Part shown: positions 20,617 to 29,642 of the stretch, piece by piece
Numbering within the stretch: the first letter of the stretch is position 1
How the letters are laid out: every line of letters begins with the position of its first letter
Assembly: GCA_963728785.1 (NCBI GenBank)
Contig: CAVSKV010000002.1
Location: 434,001 to 498,000, forward strand
From: JAGWRI01 sp963728785
Lineage (GTDB): Bacteria > Gemmatimonadota > Gemmatimonadetes > Gemmatimonadales > Gemmatimonadaceae
Length of the DNA: 64,000 nucleotides
Direction of reading: 5' to 3'
Notes under the pieces: generated by a model
Database searches by the model: none
Seen by the model: the letters and a program-made list of their open reading frames with translations, nothing else
Told to the model about the DNA's origin: nothing
Program-made: the position numbers and the translations under genes

Positions 20617-21462
20617 TCAGCCCCCCAAGATCCGGGCGAACAGCGCATTTCCCCAAAGCAATGTCACGACTGCCGCAGGCGCAAGGAACACGCCGAACGG
20701 CACCAGCGGAGGCTCGAACGCCGGGGTTCCGAGGGGGAGCTCGGCCTGCACGCCGTGCCGCCCACGCCTCAGCCACGCGATGGGATACACCACGAGGAGA
20801 AACACCACCGCGCCGATGGCGGCGCCCACGAACACCGTAAGGACGGCCCGCTCCGGGCCGACCGCGGCTCCCGCAAATGCCATCAGCGTCATGTCACCCA
20901 TTCCCATCGCTTCCTTCTTGAACGCCAGCTCACCCAGCCAGCCGACGATCGCGATCATCCCGGCGCCCGCGCACGCCCCGATGCAGGCGTCGTACGCGCC
21001 GGCAAAGGGACCGGGGTTCAGCGTGATCGAGGCGTACACCGCCATGACGAGCGTGAACGCGAGCCCGAACAGCGTGAAGCCGTCGGGAATCAGATAGTGC
21101 TTGGCGTCGGTGATGGCCACGCCGAGCAGCGTGGTCGCGACGACCGCCACCCGCACCGCGGTGAGCGTGGGCCCCAGGTACGCCACGCACAACGTCCACA
21201 GGATGGCCACGGCCAGCTCCACCAGCGGGTACTGCACCGAGATCGGCTCGTCGCAGCAGCGGCAGCGGGCGCGCAGCACGATCCAGCTGAGCAGCGGGAT
21301 GTTCTCGAACCAGGCCAGCTGGTGGCCGCAGTGGGGGCACCGCGATCGCGGACGCACCACCGACCGCTCGGCGGGCCACCGGCCGATGCACACGTTCAGG
21401 AACGAGCCGATCACGGCGCCGAACACGAACGCCAAGATTTCGAAGTAGGTGCTGCCGGTCAT
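20617..21462 (-). CDS. Type IV prepilin peptidase (A24 family)
   Basis: A 281-residue polytopic membrane enzyme that cleaves and N-methylates prepilins. It has the N-terminal segment FGAVIGSFLNVCIGRWP, followed by two CxxC pairs (RCPHCG and RCRCCDE) that bind zinc. The catalytic aspartates are in AITDAKHYLIPD and GMGDMTLMA. About eight hydrophobic segments are visible. The start at 21462 overlaps the stop of the SpoU gene (ATGA), so a longer frame starting at 21777 is not used. A GspE-like ATPase lies at 53.6-55.7 kb, but no other pilus or type II secretion genes are in the window. Confidence 0.95.
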   Translation of the reverse strand: MTGSTYFEILAFVFGAVIGSFLNVCIGRWPAERSVVRPRSRCPHCGHQLAWFENIPLLSWIVLRARCRCCDEPISVQYPLVELAVAILWTLCVAYLGPTLTAVRVAVVATTLLGVAITDAKHYLIPDGFTLFGLAFTLVMAVYASITLNPGPFAGAYDACIGACAGAGMIAIVGWLGELAFKKEAMGMGDMTLMAFAGAAVGPERAVLTVFVGAAIGAVVFLLVVYPIAWLRRGRHGVQAELPLGTPAFEPPLVPFGVFLAPAAVVTLLWGNALFARILGG

Positions 21463-22217
21463 AGGCGGAGCTCGTAGAGCAGGATGCCGGTGGCCACCGC
21501 GACGTTGAGCGACTCCGCCATGGGCGCAAGCGGGAGCGCCACCAGGCGATCGGCGCGCGCCCGCGCCTCGGCGGACACGCCGGCGCCTTCGTTCCCGACC
21601 ACCAGACCCAGCCGTACGGGCGCCGGCGCGCCCCCCAGCGGGGCGCCGGCGGCGTCGGCCACCCAGAGCGCCAGTCCCGACCGCCGCTTGAAGGCGTCGA
21701 CGTCGTCCCAGGTGGCGGCCATGCACAGCTGGTGGAACAGGGCGCCCATTGCACTGCGGACGACTTTGGCGTTCCACAGGTCAACCGTACCGGGCAGGGC
21801 CGCGGTGGCCGTGGCGCCGAGCGCGGCGGCGGTGCGGACGATCGTGCCCACGTTGCCGGGATCCTGCACGGCGTCGAGCACGAGCAGGCGCAGGCCGTCG
21901 GCTGGCTCGACCCGGTCGAGCGAGCGCTCGGGAATGGGGGCGATCGCGAGCACGCCCTGCGGGGAGTCGGTCTCGGCCGCGGTGTGGAAGTCGCGGGGCG
22001 ACACTTCCTCCACCGGGCACCCCGCCCGGTTGATCGTCTCGCGCAGTGCGGCGCCGCGCGGCGCCTCGAGAAGCTGGGCCGCCACCACGATGCCGGTGGG
22101 CGCGATCGGCGAGCGGAGCAGCTCTTCCACCGCGCGCACCCCCTCGCACACGAACAGGCCCCGGGCCTCCCGGGCTTTACGGCGGCGAAGATCTCGGGCT
22201 AGGGTGAGCAGGCGCAA
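21459..22217 (-). CDS. SpoU/TrmH-family RNA 2'-O-methyltransferase
   Basis: A 252-residue SPOUT enzyme that methylates ribose 2'-OH groups in rRNA or tRNA. The N-terminus has a substrate-binding domain (residues 1-95, RGLFVCEGVRAVEELL). The knot domain has all three motifs: VQDPGNVGTIVRTAAALG, VVGNEGAGVS and LPLAPMAESLNVAVATGI. The exact target cannot be decided; RlmB/TrmH-like 23S enzymes share this layout. Its stop overlaps the start of the prepilin peptidase, and the purine phosphorylase lies 96 nt upstream on the same strand. Confidence 0.93.
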   Translation of the reverse strand: MRLLTLARDLRRRKAREARGLFVCEGVRAVEELLRSPIAPTGIVVAAQLLEAPRGAALRETINRAGCPVEEVSPRDFHTAAETDSPQGVLAIAPIPERSLDRVEPADGLRLLVLDAVQDPGNVGTIVRTAAALGATATAALPGTVDLWNAKVVRSAMGALFHQLCMAATWDDVDAFKRRSGLALWVADAAGAPLGGAPAPVRLGLVVGNEGAGVSAEARARADRLVALPLAPMAESLNVAVATGILLYELRL

Positions 22218-22313
22218 GGGTACGGGGGCGAGGCGGAAAGGCGGAGCGGCGGTCCGGAGTAAGACGACTCAGTGAGCAAAACGATTGCGCGCGAACCGGG
22301 GGGCCCCCACCCC

Positions 22314-23141
22314 TCAAAGCGCCGCCACGATGCCCTCGATCAGCGTCTCGAACCGCGCCGCCGCCCGCGCCGTGGTCTCGATCACCTCGGCGTGAGTTAT
22401 AGGTGTTTCCGAAAGGCCGGCCGCAGGGTTCGTGATGCAGCTCACCCCGAGCACGCGCAGGCCGATGGCCCGGGCCACTAACACCTCGGGCACCGTGGAC
22501 ATCCCCACGGCGTCCACCCCGAGGGCGGCCAGCATGCGCACTTCGGCGCGCGTCTCGTAGCTCGGGCCGAGCAGCGCGGCGTACACGCCCTCTTCGAGCA
22601 CGATGCCGTGGGCGTCGGCCACGCTGCGTGCCAGCGCGCGCAGCACCGGGTCGTAGGGATCGGACATGTCGGGAAACCGCTCGTCGCCCGGCTCCACGGG
22701 GCCGATGAGCGGATTGCGGAACATGAAGTTCACGTGATCGTCAATCAGCATCAGCGTTCCGGCGCCGAACGACGGGCGGACGCCGCCGGCGGCGTTCGAC
22801 AGGATCAGCACCGGCGCGCCGAGGGCGTGAACCACCCGCGCCGGGAACGCCGCCACGGCGGCGGCATGGCCCTCGTACATGTGGAACCGGCCCGCCAGCA
22901 TCAACACGGGACGGCCGGCCAGCGCGCCGGCGAGCAGTTCGCCGGCGTGCCCGGTCACGGTGGACGGCGGGAAGCCGGGAATCTCGTGGTACGGAATGAT
23001 CGTCGGGTCCTTCACGTGCCGGGCGAGTCCGCCGAGCCCCGAGCCGAGCACGATCGCGGCCACGGGGGCAAACTCTCCGGTGCGGGTGCGCACCGCCGTG
23101 GCTGCCGCATGCGCGGCCTCGGCGCCGTACGGCGTGCTCAC
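22314..23141 (-). CDS. Purine nucleoside phosphorylase (trimeric class)
   Basis: A 275-residue enzyme that splits inosine and guanosine with phosphate into base and ribose-1-phosphate. The class I trimeric PNP signatures are present: IVLGSGLGGLA (phosphate loop), GRFHMYEGH, LSNAAGGVRP, GPSYETRAEVRM, MSTVPEVLVA and ITNPAAG. The base-specific Asn is in SCITNPA. The GTG start at 23141 overlaps the adenosine deaminase stop (GTGA). Deaminase followed by phosphorylase makes a compact purine salvage pair: adenosine to inosine to hypoxanthine. Confidence 0.96.
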   Translation of the reverse strand: MSTPYGAEAAHAAATAVRTRTGEFAPVAAIVLGSGLGGLARHVKDPTIIPYHEIPGFPPSTVTGHAGELLAGALAGRPVLMLAGRFHMYEGHAAAVAAFPARVVHALGAPVLILSNAAGGVRPSFGAGTLMLIDDHVNFMFRNPLIGPVEPGDERFPDMSDPYDPVLRALARSVADAHGIVLEEGVYAALLGPSYETRAEVRMLAALGVDAVGMSTVPEVLVARAIGLRVLGVSCITNPAAGLSETPITHAEVIETTARAAARFETLIEGIVAAL

Positions 23142-24184
23142 GCCGCCCCCCGCCTGAGCATCGCGAGGTCGCGTTCCGCCGCCGCCACCAGGGCACGGCG
23201 TTCGTCGTACGGCAGGAAGGCGCTCTCGAAACCGTTGAGCGCGAGGCGGGCCAGCTCGTCGAACGAGAAGTCGAGGGCCTGGGCGGCGTGCTCGTATTCA
23301 TCGGTGAGCGTCGTGCCGCTCATCAGGCGGTTGTCGGTGTTGAGCACCACATTCATGCCGCGATCGTAGTACATGCGGAGCGGGTGCTCGGTGTACGACG
23401 CCGCGGCGCGTGTCTGCACGTTGCTGGTGAGGCAGATCTCGATGGGCACGCGCCGGTCGTTCACGTACTCGAGCAGCGCCGCGTCCTCGAAGATTCGCGT
23501 GCCGTGACCGATGCGGTCGGCGCAGCAGGTGTGGAGCGCCTGGCGCACCGATGCCGGACCGTCACCCTCGCCGGCGTGGCAGGTGCAGGCGAGGTCGTGC
23601 TTGTGGGCGTGCATGAAGGCGCGCGCGTGGAGCGCCGCCGGATGGCCGGCTTCGCCGCCCGCCAGGTCGAACCCCACCACGCCATCCTCGCGGTATGCCG
23701 CCGCCAGCTCGGCGAGTTCCAGCGACACGTCGGGCGCCATGCTCCGGATGGCGCAGACGATCACGCGTCCCACCACGCCCAGCTCGCGTTCGGCGCGGGC
23801 CAGCCCGCGCAACGGCGCCTCCACGGCTTCTCCCAGCGAGAGCCCGTGCCGCACGTTGAGGATGGGCGAGTACCGCACCTCGATGTACCGCACCCCGTCG
23901 GCGGCCGCATCGACGGCCAGCTCGTAGGCGATGCGCTCGAGCGCCGCCGCCGTCTGCATGACGGACAGCGTGACGGTGAAGCGTTCGAGGTATTCCTCGA
24001 GGTTGTGGGCGTCGGACACGCGCATGTGATTGCGCAGCGCTTCGGCGTCCTGGCACGGCATCGGCTGGCCGTATTCGCGGCCCAGGTCGAGCAGCGTCTC
24101 GGCACGTACCGACCCATCGAGATGGCAGTGCAATTCGGCCTTTGGTAACTTGAGGAGCAAGGTGCGCTCGATGGTCGGACTCAT
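23138..24184 (-). CDS. add: Adenosine deaminase
   Basis: A 348-residue TIM-barrel metal hydrolase that converts adenosine to inosine. The zinc ligands and catalytic residues are visible: HCHLDGS near residue 18, CHAGEGDGP with the catalytic Glu, RIGHGTRI, and VLNTDNRLMSGTTL. The NTDN form (instead of NTDD) is known in many bacterial deaminases and is not taken as a defect. The start at 24184 overlaps the stop of the small upstream gene (ATGA). It forms an operon with the phosphorylase downstream. Confidence 0.95.
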   Translation of the reverse strand: MSPTIERTLLLKLPKAELHCHLDGSVRAETLLDLGREYGQPMPCQDAEALRNHMRVSDAHNLEEYLERFTVTLSVMQTAAALERIAYELAVDAAADGVRYIEVRYSPILNVRHGLSLGEAVEAPLRGLARAERELGVVGRVIVCAIRSMAPDVSLELAELAAAYREDGVVGFDLAGGEAGHPAALHARAFMHAHKHDLACTCHAGEGDGPASVRQALHTCCADRIGHGTRIFEDAALLEYVNDRRVPIEICLTSNVQTRAAASYTEHPLRMYYDRGMNVVLNTDNRLMSGTTLTDEYEHAAQALDFSFDELARLALNGFESAFLPYDERRALVAAAERDLAMLRRGAA

Positions 24185-24435
24185 ACGGGATCGCCGAAGG
24201 CCTCGGGATCTTCGGCGCCAGCGCTGCGGCGGGGGCCGGTGCGCAGGATGGCCCCCGCCTGGAGCGGGGTGGCGGCGTCCATCGGGAGGCCCCGGCTGTC
24301 GGTGATCAGGCGGGCTCCGGCGGAGACCGCGTCGGCCTCGCCGGGCTTCCAGGCGCGCACGGCGTCGAGGGCCGTGGCGCCGGGCGGCACCAGCACCGGC
24401 GCCGCATTGACGAAGGCGCGGAAGGGGTCGCTCAT
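24181..24435 (-). CDS. Small ubiquitin-fold-like protein, unknown function
   Basis: An 84-residue protein from the ATG at 24435. The pattern AFVNAAPVLVPPGATALDAVRAW ... GARLITDSRGLPMDAATPLQAGAILRT resembles the beta-grasp layout of small ThiS/MoaD/ubiquitin-like proteins (a strand, the PPGATALDA turn and helix, then strands ending in a xGAIL-type strand). It does not end in the diglycine needed for sulfur transfer, so if the fold is right the role is different. It is translationally coupled to adenosine deaminase (4-nt overlap). An in-frame ATG 126 nt further upstream exists but adds unlikely sequence. The fold assignment is inference from pattern. Confidence 0.65.
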   Translation of the reverse strand: MSDPFRAFVNAAPVLVPPGATALDAVRAWKPGEADAVSAGARLITDSRGLPMDAATPLQAGAILRTGPRRSAGAEDPEAFGDPV

Positions 24436-24662
24436 CGGCCGGCCCCCGGGCCCGCCCTGGATGTACGTTTCATGCGGAAAAGCTAGCGCGCCTGCCGGGG
24501 AGCCGGGAGTCCGCGGTTGACGCGCCCTTCGCGGCTCGATCAGCTTTCGGTGCGTCGTCACATTCTTCCACAGCGATACAGGATCGTGACAGTCACTTCG
24601 CGACGGTCGGGCGTCGGTTCGGCGAGATTCGGGTCACGTTGGACGCTCATCGGAGCTGCTGG

Positions 24663-25289
24663 GTGAAACCGCTCATCATCGGGATCGCCGGGGGCACCGG
24701 ATCGGGCAAGTCAACGGTGGCGCGACGGGTGGCGGAGTCGCTCCCGGGCATGTCGGTGGCATTCATCGACATGGATGGGTACTACAAGAACTTCATCGAG
24801 CTGCCCATCGAGCAGCGCCGCAGGATCAATTGGGACCATCCGGACTCGATCGACTGGGAGCTGCTGGAGAATCAGTTGGCGGAGCTGGCGGCCGGCCGGG
24901 CGATCGAGAAGCCGGTGTACGATTTCGTGCAGCACGTGCGGAGCCCGCAGCGCGTGCCGGTCCCGCCGGCTGACGTGGTGGTGATCGACGGCATCCTGCT
25001 CTTCGTGGAGCCGCAGGTGCGGGATCTCTGCGACGTGAAGGTGTTCGTCGATGCCGACGCGGACATCCGGCTCATCAGGCGCATTCGGCGCGATATTGCG
25101 CGGCGCGGGCGGCCGCTGGAGGAGATTCTGGACCAGTACGTGAAGACCGTGCAGCCCATGCATCTTCAATTCGTGGAGCCGAGCAAGCGGTACGCCGACG
25201 TGATCGTGCCACGCGGCGGCCACAACACGGTGGCGATCGGGATGATCGTGGCGCGCATTCGCGAGCAGCTCGAGCAGGACCGCGCATGA
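24663..25289 (+). CDS. udk: Uridine kinase
   Basis: A 208-residue P-loop kinase that phosphorylates uridine and cytidine in pyrimidine salvage. The GTG start at 24663 is preferred to the ATG at 24639 because GGAG lies 7 nt upstream and the protein then begins KPLIIGIAGGTGSGKSTVA, the normal start. Further motifs are FIDMDGYYKNF, NWDHPDSIDWELL, VVIDGILLF, and the lid RRIRRDIARRGR. The stop overlaps the response-regulator start (ATGA). Divergent from the small ubiquitin-like gene, with 227 nt between. Confidence 0.95.
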   Translation: MKPLIIGIAGGTGSGKSTVARRVAESLPGMSVAFIDMDGYYKNFIELPIEQRRRINWDHPDSIDWELLENQLAELAAGRAIEKPVYDFVQHVRSPQRVPVPPADVVVIDGILLFVEPQVRDLCDVKVFVDADADIRLIRRIRRDIARRGRPLEEILDQYVKTVQPMHLQFVEPSKRYADVIVPRGGHNTVAIGMIVARIREQLEQDRA

Positions 25290-26005
25290 CGGCCGCGCCG
25301 GCGGCGGGCGCCCGCGTGCTGGTGGTGGACGACGAGCCCGATATCGTCGCCCTCGTCGCCTTCCACCTGGCCAAGGCGGGCTATCGCGTCTCGACGGCGG
25401 CGAACGGCACCGATGCCTTGGGGGCGGCGCGGGAGGAGCGCCCGATGCTGATCGTGCTCGATCTCATGCTCCCGGGCATGTCCGGGCTCGACGTGCTGCG
25501 CGAACTCCGGGCCGGCGAGAGCACGCGGGAGATCGCCGTGCTGCTGCTCACGGCCCGCCGTGAGGAACAGGATCGGGTGGAAGGGCTGTCGGTGGGCGCC
25601 GACGACTATCTGACCAAGCCGTTCAGCCCGCAGGAGTTGGTGCTGCGCGTGGGGGCCATCCTGCGGCGGGTGACGGCGAGCGGGCTCGGCCCCAGCGACG
25701 TCGTGACCCACGGCCCGATCGAGATCGATCGTGCCGCCCACCGCGTGCGGGTGGACGGCCACGAAATCGAGCTCACCCCCACCGAGTACCGGCTGCTCCT
25801 GCTGCTGTACGAGCGCCGCGGCCGCGTGCAGGCGCGCGCCCACCTGCTCGAAACGGTGTGGGAGGCCGCGCCCGACATCCAGACGCGCACGGTGGACATG
25901 CACGTGCAGCGGCTGCGCGCCAAGCTCGGCGCCGCCGGCGAGCTGATCGAGACGGTGCGCGGGTTCGGCTACCGTCTTCGCGGGCCGGCCTGGCGCGGCG
26001 CGTGA
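25286..26005 (+). CDS. PhoB/OmpR-type response regulator
   Basis: A 239-residue regulator with an N-terminal receiver (VLVVDDEPDI, phosphoacceptor in IVLDLMLPGMSG, LLTARREE, Lys in YLTKPFSPQEL) and a C-terminal winged helix (about 140-235: IELTPTEYRLLLLL ... RTVDMHVQRLRAKLG ... IETVRGFGYRL). It overlaps the sensor kinase start (GTGA) and the udk stop. The context (PAP2, polyphosphate genes, phosphate transporter) suggests control by phosphate starvation, but this pathway is inferred; the sequence alone says only OmpR/PhoB class. Confidence 0.95.
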   Translation: MTAAPAAGARVLVVDDEPDIVALVAFHLAKAGYRVSTAANGTDALGAAREERPMLIVLDLMLPGMSGLDVLRELRAGESTREIAVLLLTARREEQDRVEGLSVGADDYLTKPFSPQELVLRVGAILRRVTASGLGPSDVVTHGPIEIDRAAHRVRVDGHEIELTPTEYRLLLLLYERRGRVQARAHLLETVWEAAPDIQTRTVDMHVQRLRAKLGAAGELIETVRGFGYRLRGPAWRGA

Positions 26006-27720
26006 GCCTCACCCGGCGACTTCTCCTCGGCTCTACCGTCCTGATCGTCGTCCTCGTGACGGCGATCGTGACGATCGCCGGCTCGCGACTCCGCCAGCAG
26101 TTGCAGGCCGAGGCCGTGTCGGACCTGACGCGCTCGGCGCGTCTCGTGGCCGTCCTCTGGAGTCCGGGCCTCGACGCCGACTCTCTCGCCGACGCAGCTG
26201 GTGCCGCGCTCGACCGGCGCGTGACGCTCATCGGCACCGACGGCGTGGTGCGCGGCGATTCCAAGTTCACTCCCGCCGAGTTGCACGGGCTGGAGAACCA
26301 CTCCACGCGGCCCGAAGTCGTGGCCGCGCGGCGCGACGGTGCCGGCAGCGCGTACCGCCAGAGCGCCAGCGCCGGCGATGAGGAGCTGTACGTGGCCGTG
26401 CGCCACCCCATGGGATTCGTGCGCGTGTCGATCAGTCTCGACACGCTGCACGACATCGTGGGGGCGGCGCAGCGCGACGTCGTCGTGGCGGGCGCTCTTG
26501 CCCTGCTCGGCGCGCTTCTGCTCGCCGCGTTGTTCGCCCGCTCGGTATCGCGGCCCGTCGTCGCACTCCGCGACGTATCGCGCGCCGTGGCCGACGGCGA
26601 TCTCACGCGGCGTCCGAGTCTCAACGCGCCCGGCGAGATCGGGGACCTCTCGGCGGCCGTGCACCGGATGACGGAACAGCTCGCCGGCCGGCTGGCGGCG
26701 CTGCAGACCGAACAGGGGCTGATGCGCGCCACCATCGAGGCCCTCGACGAAGGCATCATGGTGGTGGACGCGCGCAATCAGGTGGTGCGGCTCAACGGCA
26801 GCGCCCGCCGCCTGCTTGGCGTGGCCGACGCCGTGCCCTTTGCCGCCGATCGCCTGCCGCCCGGGCGCACACTGCGCGAGACCCTGCGGGTGGCGATGGC
26901 CGGCGGGGCGCCCGACACGGCCGAGCTCGAACTCGACGGGCGCATCCTGGCCATCGTGGGGCGGCCGCTCGCCGGCGGTGGGGCCGTGCTGGCGCTGCAG
27001 GATCTCACCGCTCGGCGCCGGCTGGAAACGGTGCGGCGGGAGTTCGTGGCCAACGCCTCGCACGAACTCAAGACGCCGCTCACCGTGGTGAGCGGATTCG
27101 CCGAGACACTGGTCGATCCGGGGCTCGCCGTCGAAGATCGCCAGCGGTTCGCGGCCATGATCCGCACCAATGCGCAGCGCATGCAGCGCATCGTGGACGA
27201 TCTGCTCGACCTGTCGCGTTACGAGTCGGGGAGCTGGCGGCCCGAGCCGCGTCGCCTCGACGTCCGGCAGACGGCGGCCGACGTGCTCGGCAGCGTGGAC
27301 CGCGCGGCCACGGCCAAGCACCTGGCCGTGTCGCGCGACATTCCCGAAGACGCGGCGTTCGTGCGGGCCGACTCCGTGGCGCTGCGGCAGATCCTGACCA
27401 ACCTCATGGAGAACGCCGTGCGCTACACGCCGGCCGGCGCCGTGACCCTGTTCGCCGCCCGCGAGCCCACCGGCGTGCGGGTAGGCGTGCGCGATACTGG
27501 AATTGGAATAGCGCCGGAGCATCTGGGCCGGATCTTCGAGCGGTTCTATCGCGTGGACGCGGCCCGGTCGCGCGAGGAGGGGGGCACCGGTCTCGGATTG
27601 GCCATCGTCAAGCATCTGGCGGAGGCCCATGGGGGTTCCGTGCGCGCCGAGAGTGTGCCTGGCCAGGGCTCGACGATCAGCGTCTTCTTTCCCGACGACG
27701 TGAACGGCCGTTCTCCCTGA
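26002..27720 (+). CDS. PhoR-like sensor histidine kinase
   Basis: A 572-residue kinase, starting at the GTG that overlaps the regulator stop. The first membrane segment is STVLIVVLVTAIVTIAG (residues 10-30), then a periplasmic domain of about 130 residues. A second segment follows (VVVAGALALLGALLLAALFA), then HAMP (ARSVSRPVVALRDVSRAVADG) and a PAS-like region (about 250-335: IMVVDARNQVVRLNGSARRLL). HisKA has the phosphoaccepting His in FVANASHELKTPLT. The ATPase has NLMENAVRYTP, DTGIGIAP and GGTGLGLAIVKHL. HAMP plus PAS plus HisKA is the PhoR layout. It phosphorylates the adjacent regulator. Confidence 0.95.
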   Translation: MSLTRRLLLGSTVLIVVLVTAIVTIAGSRLRQQLQAEAVSDLTRSARLVAVLWSPGLDADSLADAAGAALDRRVTLIGTDGVVRGDSKFTPAELHGLENHSTRPEVVAARRDGAGSAYRQSASAGDEELYVAVRHPMGFVRVSISLDTLHDIVGAAQRDVVVAGALALLGALLLAALFARSVSRPVVALRDVSRAVADGDLTRRPSLNAPGEIGDLSAAVHRMTEQLAGRLAALQTEQGLMRATIEALDEGIMVVDARNQVVRLNGSARRLLGVADAVPFAADRLPPGRTLRETLRVAMAGGAPDTAELELDGRILAIVGRPLAGGGAVLALQDLTARRRLETVRREFVANASHELKTPLTVVSGFAETLVDPGLAVEDRQRFAAMIRTNAQRMQRIVDDLLDLSRYESGSWRPEPRRLDVRQTAADVLGSVDRAATAKHLAVSRDIPEDAAFVRADSVALRQILTNLMENAVRYTPAGAVTLFAAREPTGVRVGVRDTGIGIAPEHLGRIFERFYRVDAARSREEGGTGLGLAIVKHLAEAHGGSVRAESVPGQGSTISVFFPDDVNGRSP

Positions 27721-27816
27721 ACGGCCCACCCGTTGCGGCGCTGTGTCGCGCGGGTGACAGGTTCGTTGCCTGGTCCGGGATGGCCGGTGACGGGGCGTGC
27801 CTAGTCTCCGCGGTGC

Positions 27817-28338
27817 ATGGAGACCTCGCTGCTCAACCGGCTCGCCGCCCGCGACCGCGACCTCTACATCCGCTGGGCCCTCGATGATGGATCGGCCCGG
27901 GCCTTCCGTGCCGTCCTCACCGCCATTACGCACGCCGGCGGGGCGTTCAGCAGTCTCGCCCTGGCCGCGCTCCCGATGGCGGGAGTGAAGCCGATCGCCG
28001 CCGCCGGGGCCAAGCCTCTGGCGGCGCTCGTCATTTCGCACCTCATCGTGCAGCTGTTCAAGCGCACCGTGGGGCGCCCGCGGCCATCGCGGTCGCTTAC
28101 GGCACGGGTAATGATCGCCGAGCCCGACCGCTTCTCCTTTCCATCGGGCCACGCCGCGGCGGCCATGTCCATCGCGGTCGTGTACGCCGTACTCTTCCCG
28201 GCGCTCTCCGTACCGGTAATCCTGTGCGCCACTGCCGTGGGCTTGACCCGCGTGTTCCTGGGCGTGCATTACCCGGGCGACGTGATCGCCGGCCAACTGA
28301 TCGCCGTGGCGACCGCTCTCGCCGTGCTCGTGCGGTGA
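27817..28338 (+). CDS. PAP2-family membrane phosphatase
   Basis: A 173-residue membrane protein with the three PAP2 motifs: KRTVGRPRP (motif 1), FPSGHAAAA (motif 2) and RVFLGVHYPGDV (motif 3), between hydrophobic segments. Such enzymes remove phosphate from phosphatidic acid or undecaprenyl diphosphate on the membrane surface. With glycosyltransferases next to it, dephosphorylation of phosphatidic acid to diacylglycerol is a plausible role, but undecaprenyl recycling cannot be excluded. It lies 96 nt after the kinase gene, and its stop overlaps the next start (GTGA). Confidence 0.92.
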   Translation: METSLLNRLAARDRDLYIRWALDDGSARAFRAVLTAITHAGGAFSSLALAALPMAGVKPIAAAGAKPLAALVISHLIVQLFKRTVGRPRPSRSLTARVMIAEPDRFSFPSGHAAAAMSIAVVYAVLFPALSVPVILCATAVGLTRVFLGVHYPGDVIAGQLIAVATALAVLVR

Positions 28339-29642
28339 CGACGGCAATCGCCGTGCGCATTGCCGCAATCCAGAATCCCGCAGGCGCCGGGCGAGAGGCG
28401 GTGGAGCGGGCCCTGCTCGACGCCCCGCAGGCTCAGACGGGGCTCGACATCGGAACCCAGGCGCTGCCGCCTCGGCTCCGGGCCGGTGCGCGGCGGGCCG
28501 TGCTCGACATCACCGAGTTCTTCGGCGAGACCAGCGGCGGCGTGCGCACGTACCTGTTCGAAAAGGCCAGGTACGTGGAGCAACGCCCCGGCCTGCGTCA
28601 CGTGGTGGTGGTTCCCGGCCGGCGCGACGCGATCACCGAGACGGCCGGGGTGCGCTGCTACCGGTTGCGCGGCCCCCGGGTCCCCACGCAGGCCCCGTAC
28701 AGGTTCATGCTCGCCACGCGCTCCAGCCGTCGCATAGTGGAGCACGAGCGCCCCGACGTAATCGAGGTCGGCAGCATTGGGCTGGTCCCGTGGGTGGTGC
28801 GCCACGCCGCGCGCGGGACCGAGGTACCCCTGGTCGCGTTCTACCACAGCCACCTGCCCCGCATGATCGCCCCGCGCGGCACCGGCTCGCCAGCCCATCG
28901 GCGAATGGTCGAGGGCTTCGCCTGGCGTTACCTGCGCGCCCTCGACCATGCCTTCGCCACGACCATCGTCGCCTCGGGCTTCGTCAAGCGTGAACTCGCC
29001 GCGGCCGGCATCGACCGCACCACGCAGGTGCCGCTCGGCGTGGACCTCGAGCTGTTCCATCCGCGCCGGCGCGCCAATGCCCGCCTGACGCGGGGGCTGG
29101 CCGGGATTTCCGACCGCCCCCTGGTGCTGTTCGTGGGCCGGCTGGCGCGCGACAAGGAACTTGAAACTCTGATCGACGGCTGGCGGCTGGCCGAGCCGTC
29201 GATCGACGCCCAACTCGTGATCGTGGGCGGGGGCCCGCGCGCCGACGCGCTCCGCGCGCGGGCCCGAGGGCTGCGCCTGCACTGGCTGCCGTACATGCCC
29301 GATCGCATGCGATTGGCCCATCTGATGGCCGCCGCCGACGTCTATGCAGCGCCCAGTTCCGTGGAGACGTTCGGCCTCTCGGCCATCGAAGCGATGGCCA
29401 GCGGCGTGCCGGTGCTGACGGCCGACCGCGGCGGCGTCGCCGAACTCGTGGAGCGATCGGGGGCCGGGGCGCGATTCGAATCGGCGGCCGCCGGCTCGCT
29501 TGCCGAACAGCTCACGGCGCTCCTCCGGTCGGATCTCCGTGCGCTCGGCGCCCGGGGCCGGATCTACGCGGAACGCGAACACGGCTGGACCCGGGTGCTC
29601 GACCGGCTATTCACCGTATACGAGTCACTAACCCGATCATGA
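28335..29642 (+). CDS. GT4-family glycosyltransferase (first of two)
   Basis: A GT-B fold enzyme of up to 435 residues. The core starts near residue 57 with LDITEFFGETSGGVRTYLF, the acceptor-side Rossmann motif. HSHLPRM and ASGFVKREL follow, then the donor-binding half VLFVGRLARDKELETLI, IVGGGPRADALRA and PSSVETFGLSAIEAMASGVPVL, where the EX7E motif lies. GTG 28335 overlaps the PAP2 stop, giving a 55-residue lead not typical of the family; GTG 28500 is an alternative start. Substrates are unknown. The neighbours suggest a lipid-linked or envelope glycan product. Confidence 0.93.
   Translation: MTTAIAVRIAAIQNPAGAGREAVERALLDAPQAQTGLDIGTQALPPRLRAGARRAVLDITEFFGETSGGVRTYLFEKARYVEQRPGLRHVVVVPGRRDAITETAGVRCYRLRGPRVPTQAPYRFMLATRSSRRIVEHERPDVIEVGSIGLVPWVVRHAARGTEVPLVAFYHSHLPRMIAPRGTGSPAHRRMVEGFAWRYLRALDHAFATTIVASGFVKRELAAAGIDRTTQVPLGVDLELFHPRRRANARLTRGLAGISDRPLVLFVGRLARDKELETLIDGWRLAEPSIDAQLVIVGGGPRADALRARARGLRLHWLPYMPDRMRLAHLMAAADVYAAPSSVETFGLSAIEAMASGVPVLTADRGGVAELVERSGAGARFESAAAGSLAEQLTALLRSDLRALGARGRIYAEREHGWTRVLDRLFTVYESLTRS

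Noticed and set aside
18176..20776. One 866-codon minus-strand frame covering the lipoprotein and the AAA+ gene
   Set aside because: Only its last 423 codons look like a protein. The upstream part overlaps the AAA+ gene in a shadow frame. The GTG at 19447 with GGAGG marks the real start.
23320..23335. Adenosine deaminase with NTDN instead of NTDD
   Set aside because: The NTDN form is widespread in bacterial deaminases, so it is not treated as a lost catalytic residue.
25969..28368. A 799-codon minus-strand frame opposite the sensor kinase
   Set aside because: It is antisense to a complete kinase with all motifs and has no recognisable domain.
28335..28499. Separate small protein ahead of the first GT4
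   Set aside because: The 55 codons are in frame with the glycosyltransferase and lack a stop, so they are either its N-terminal extension or untranslated sequence before GTG 28500.
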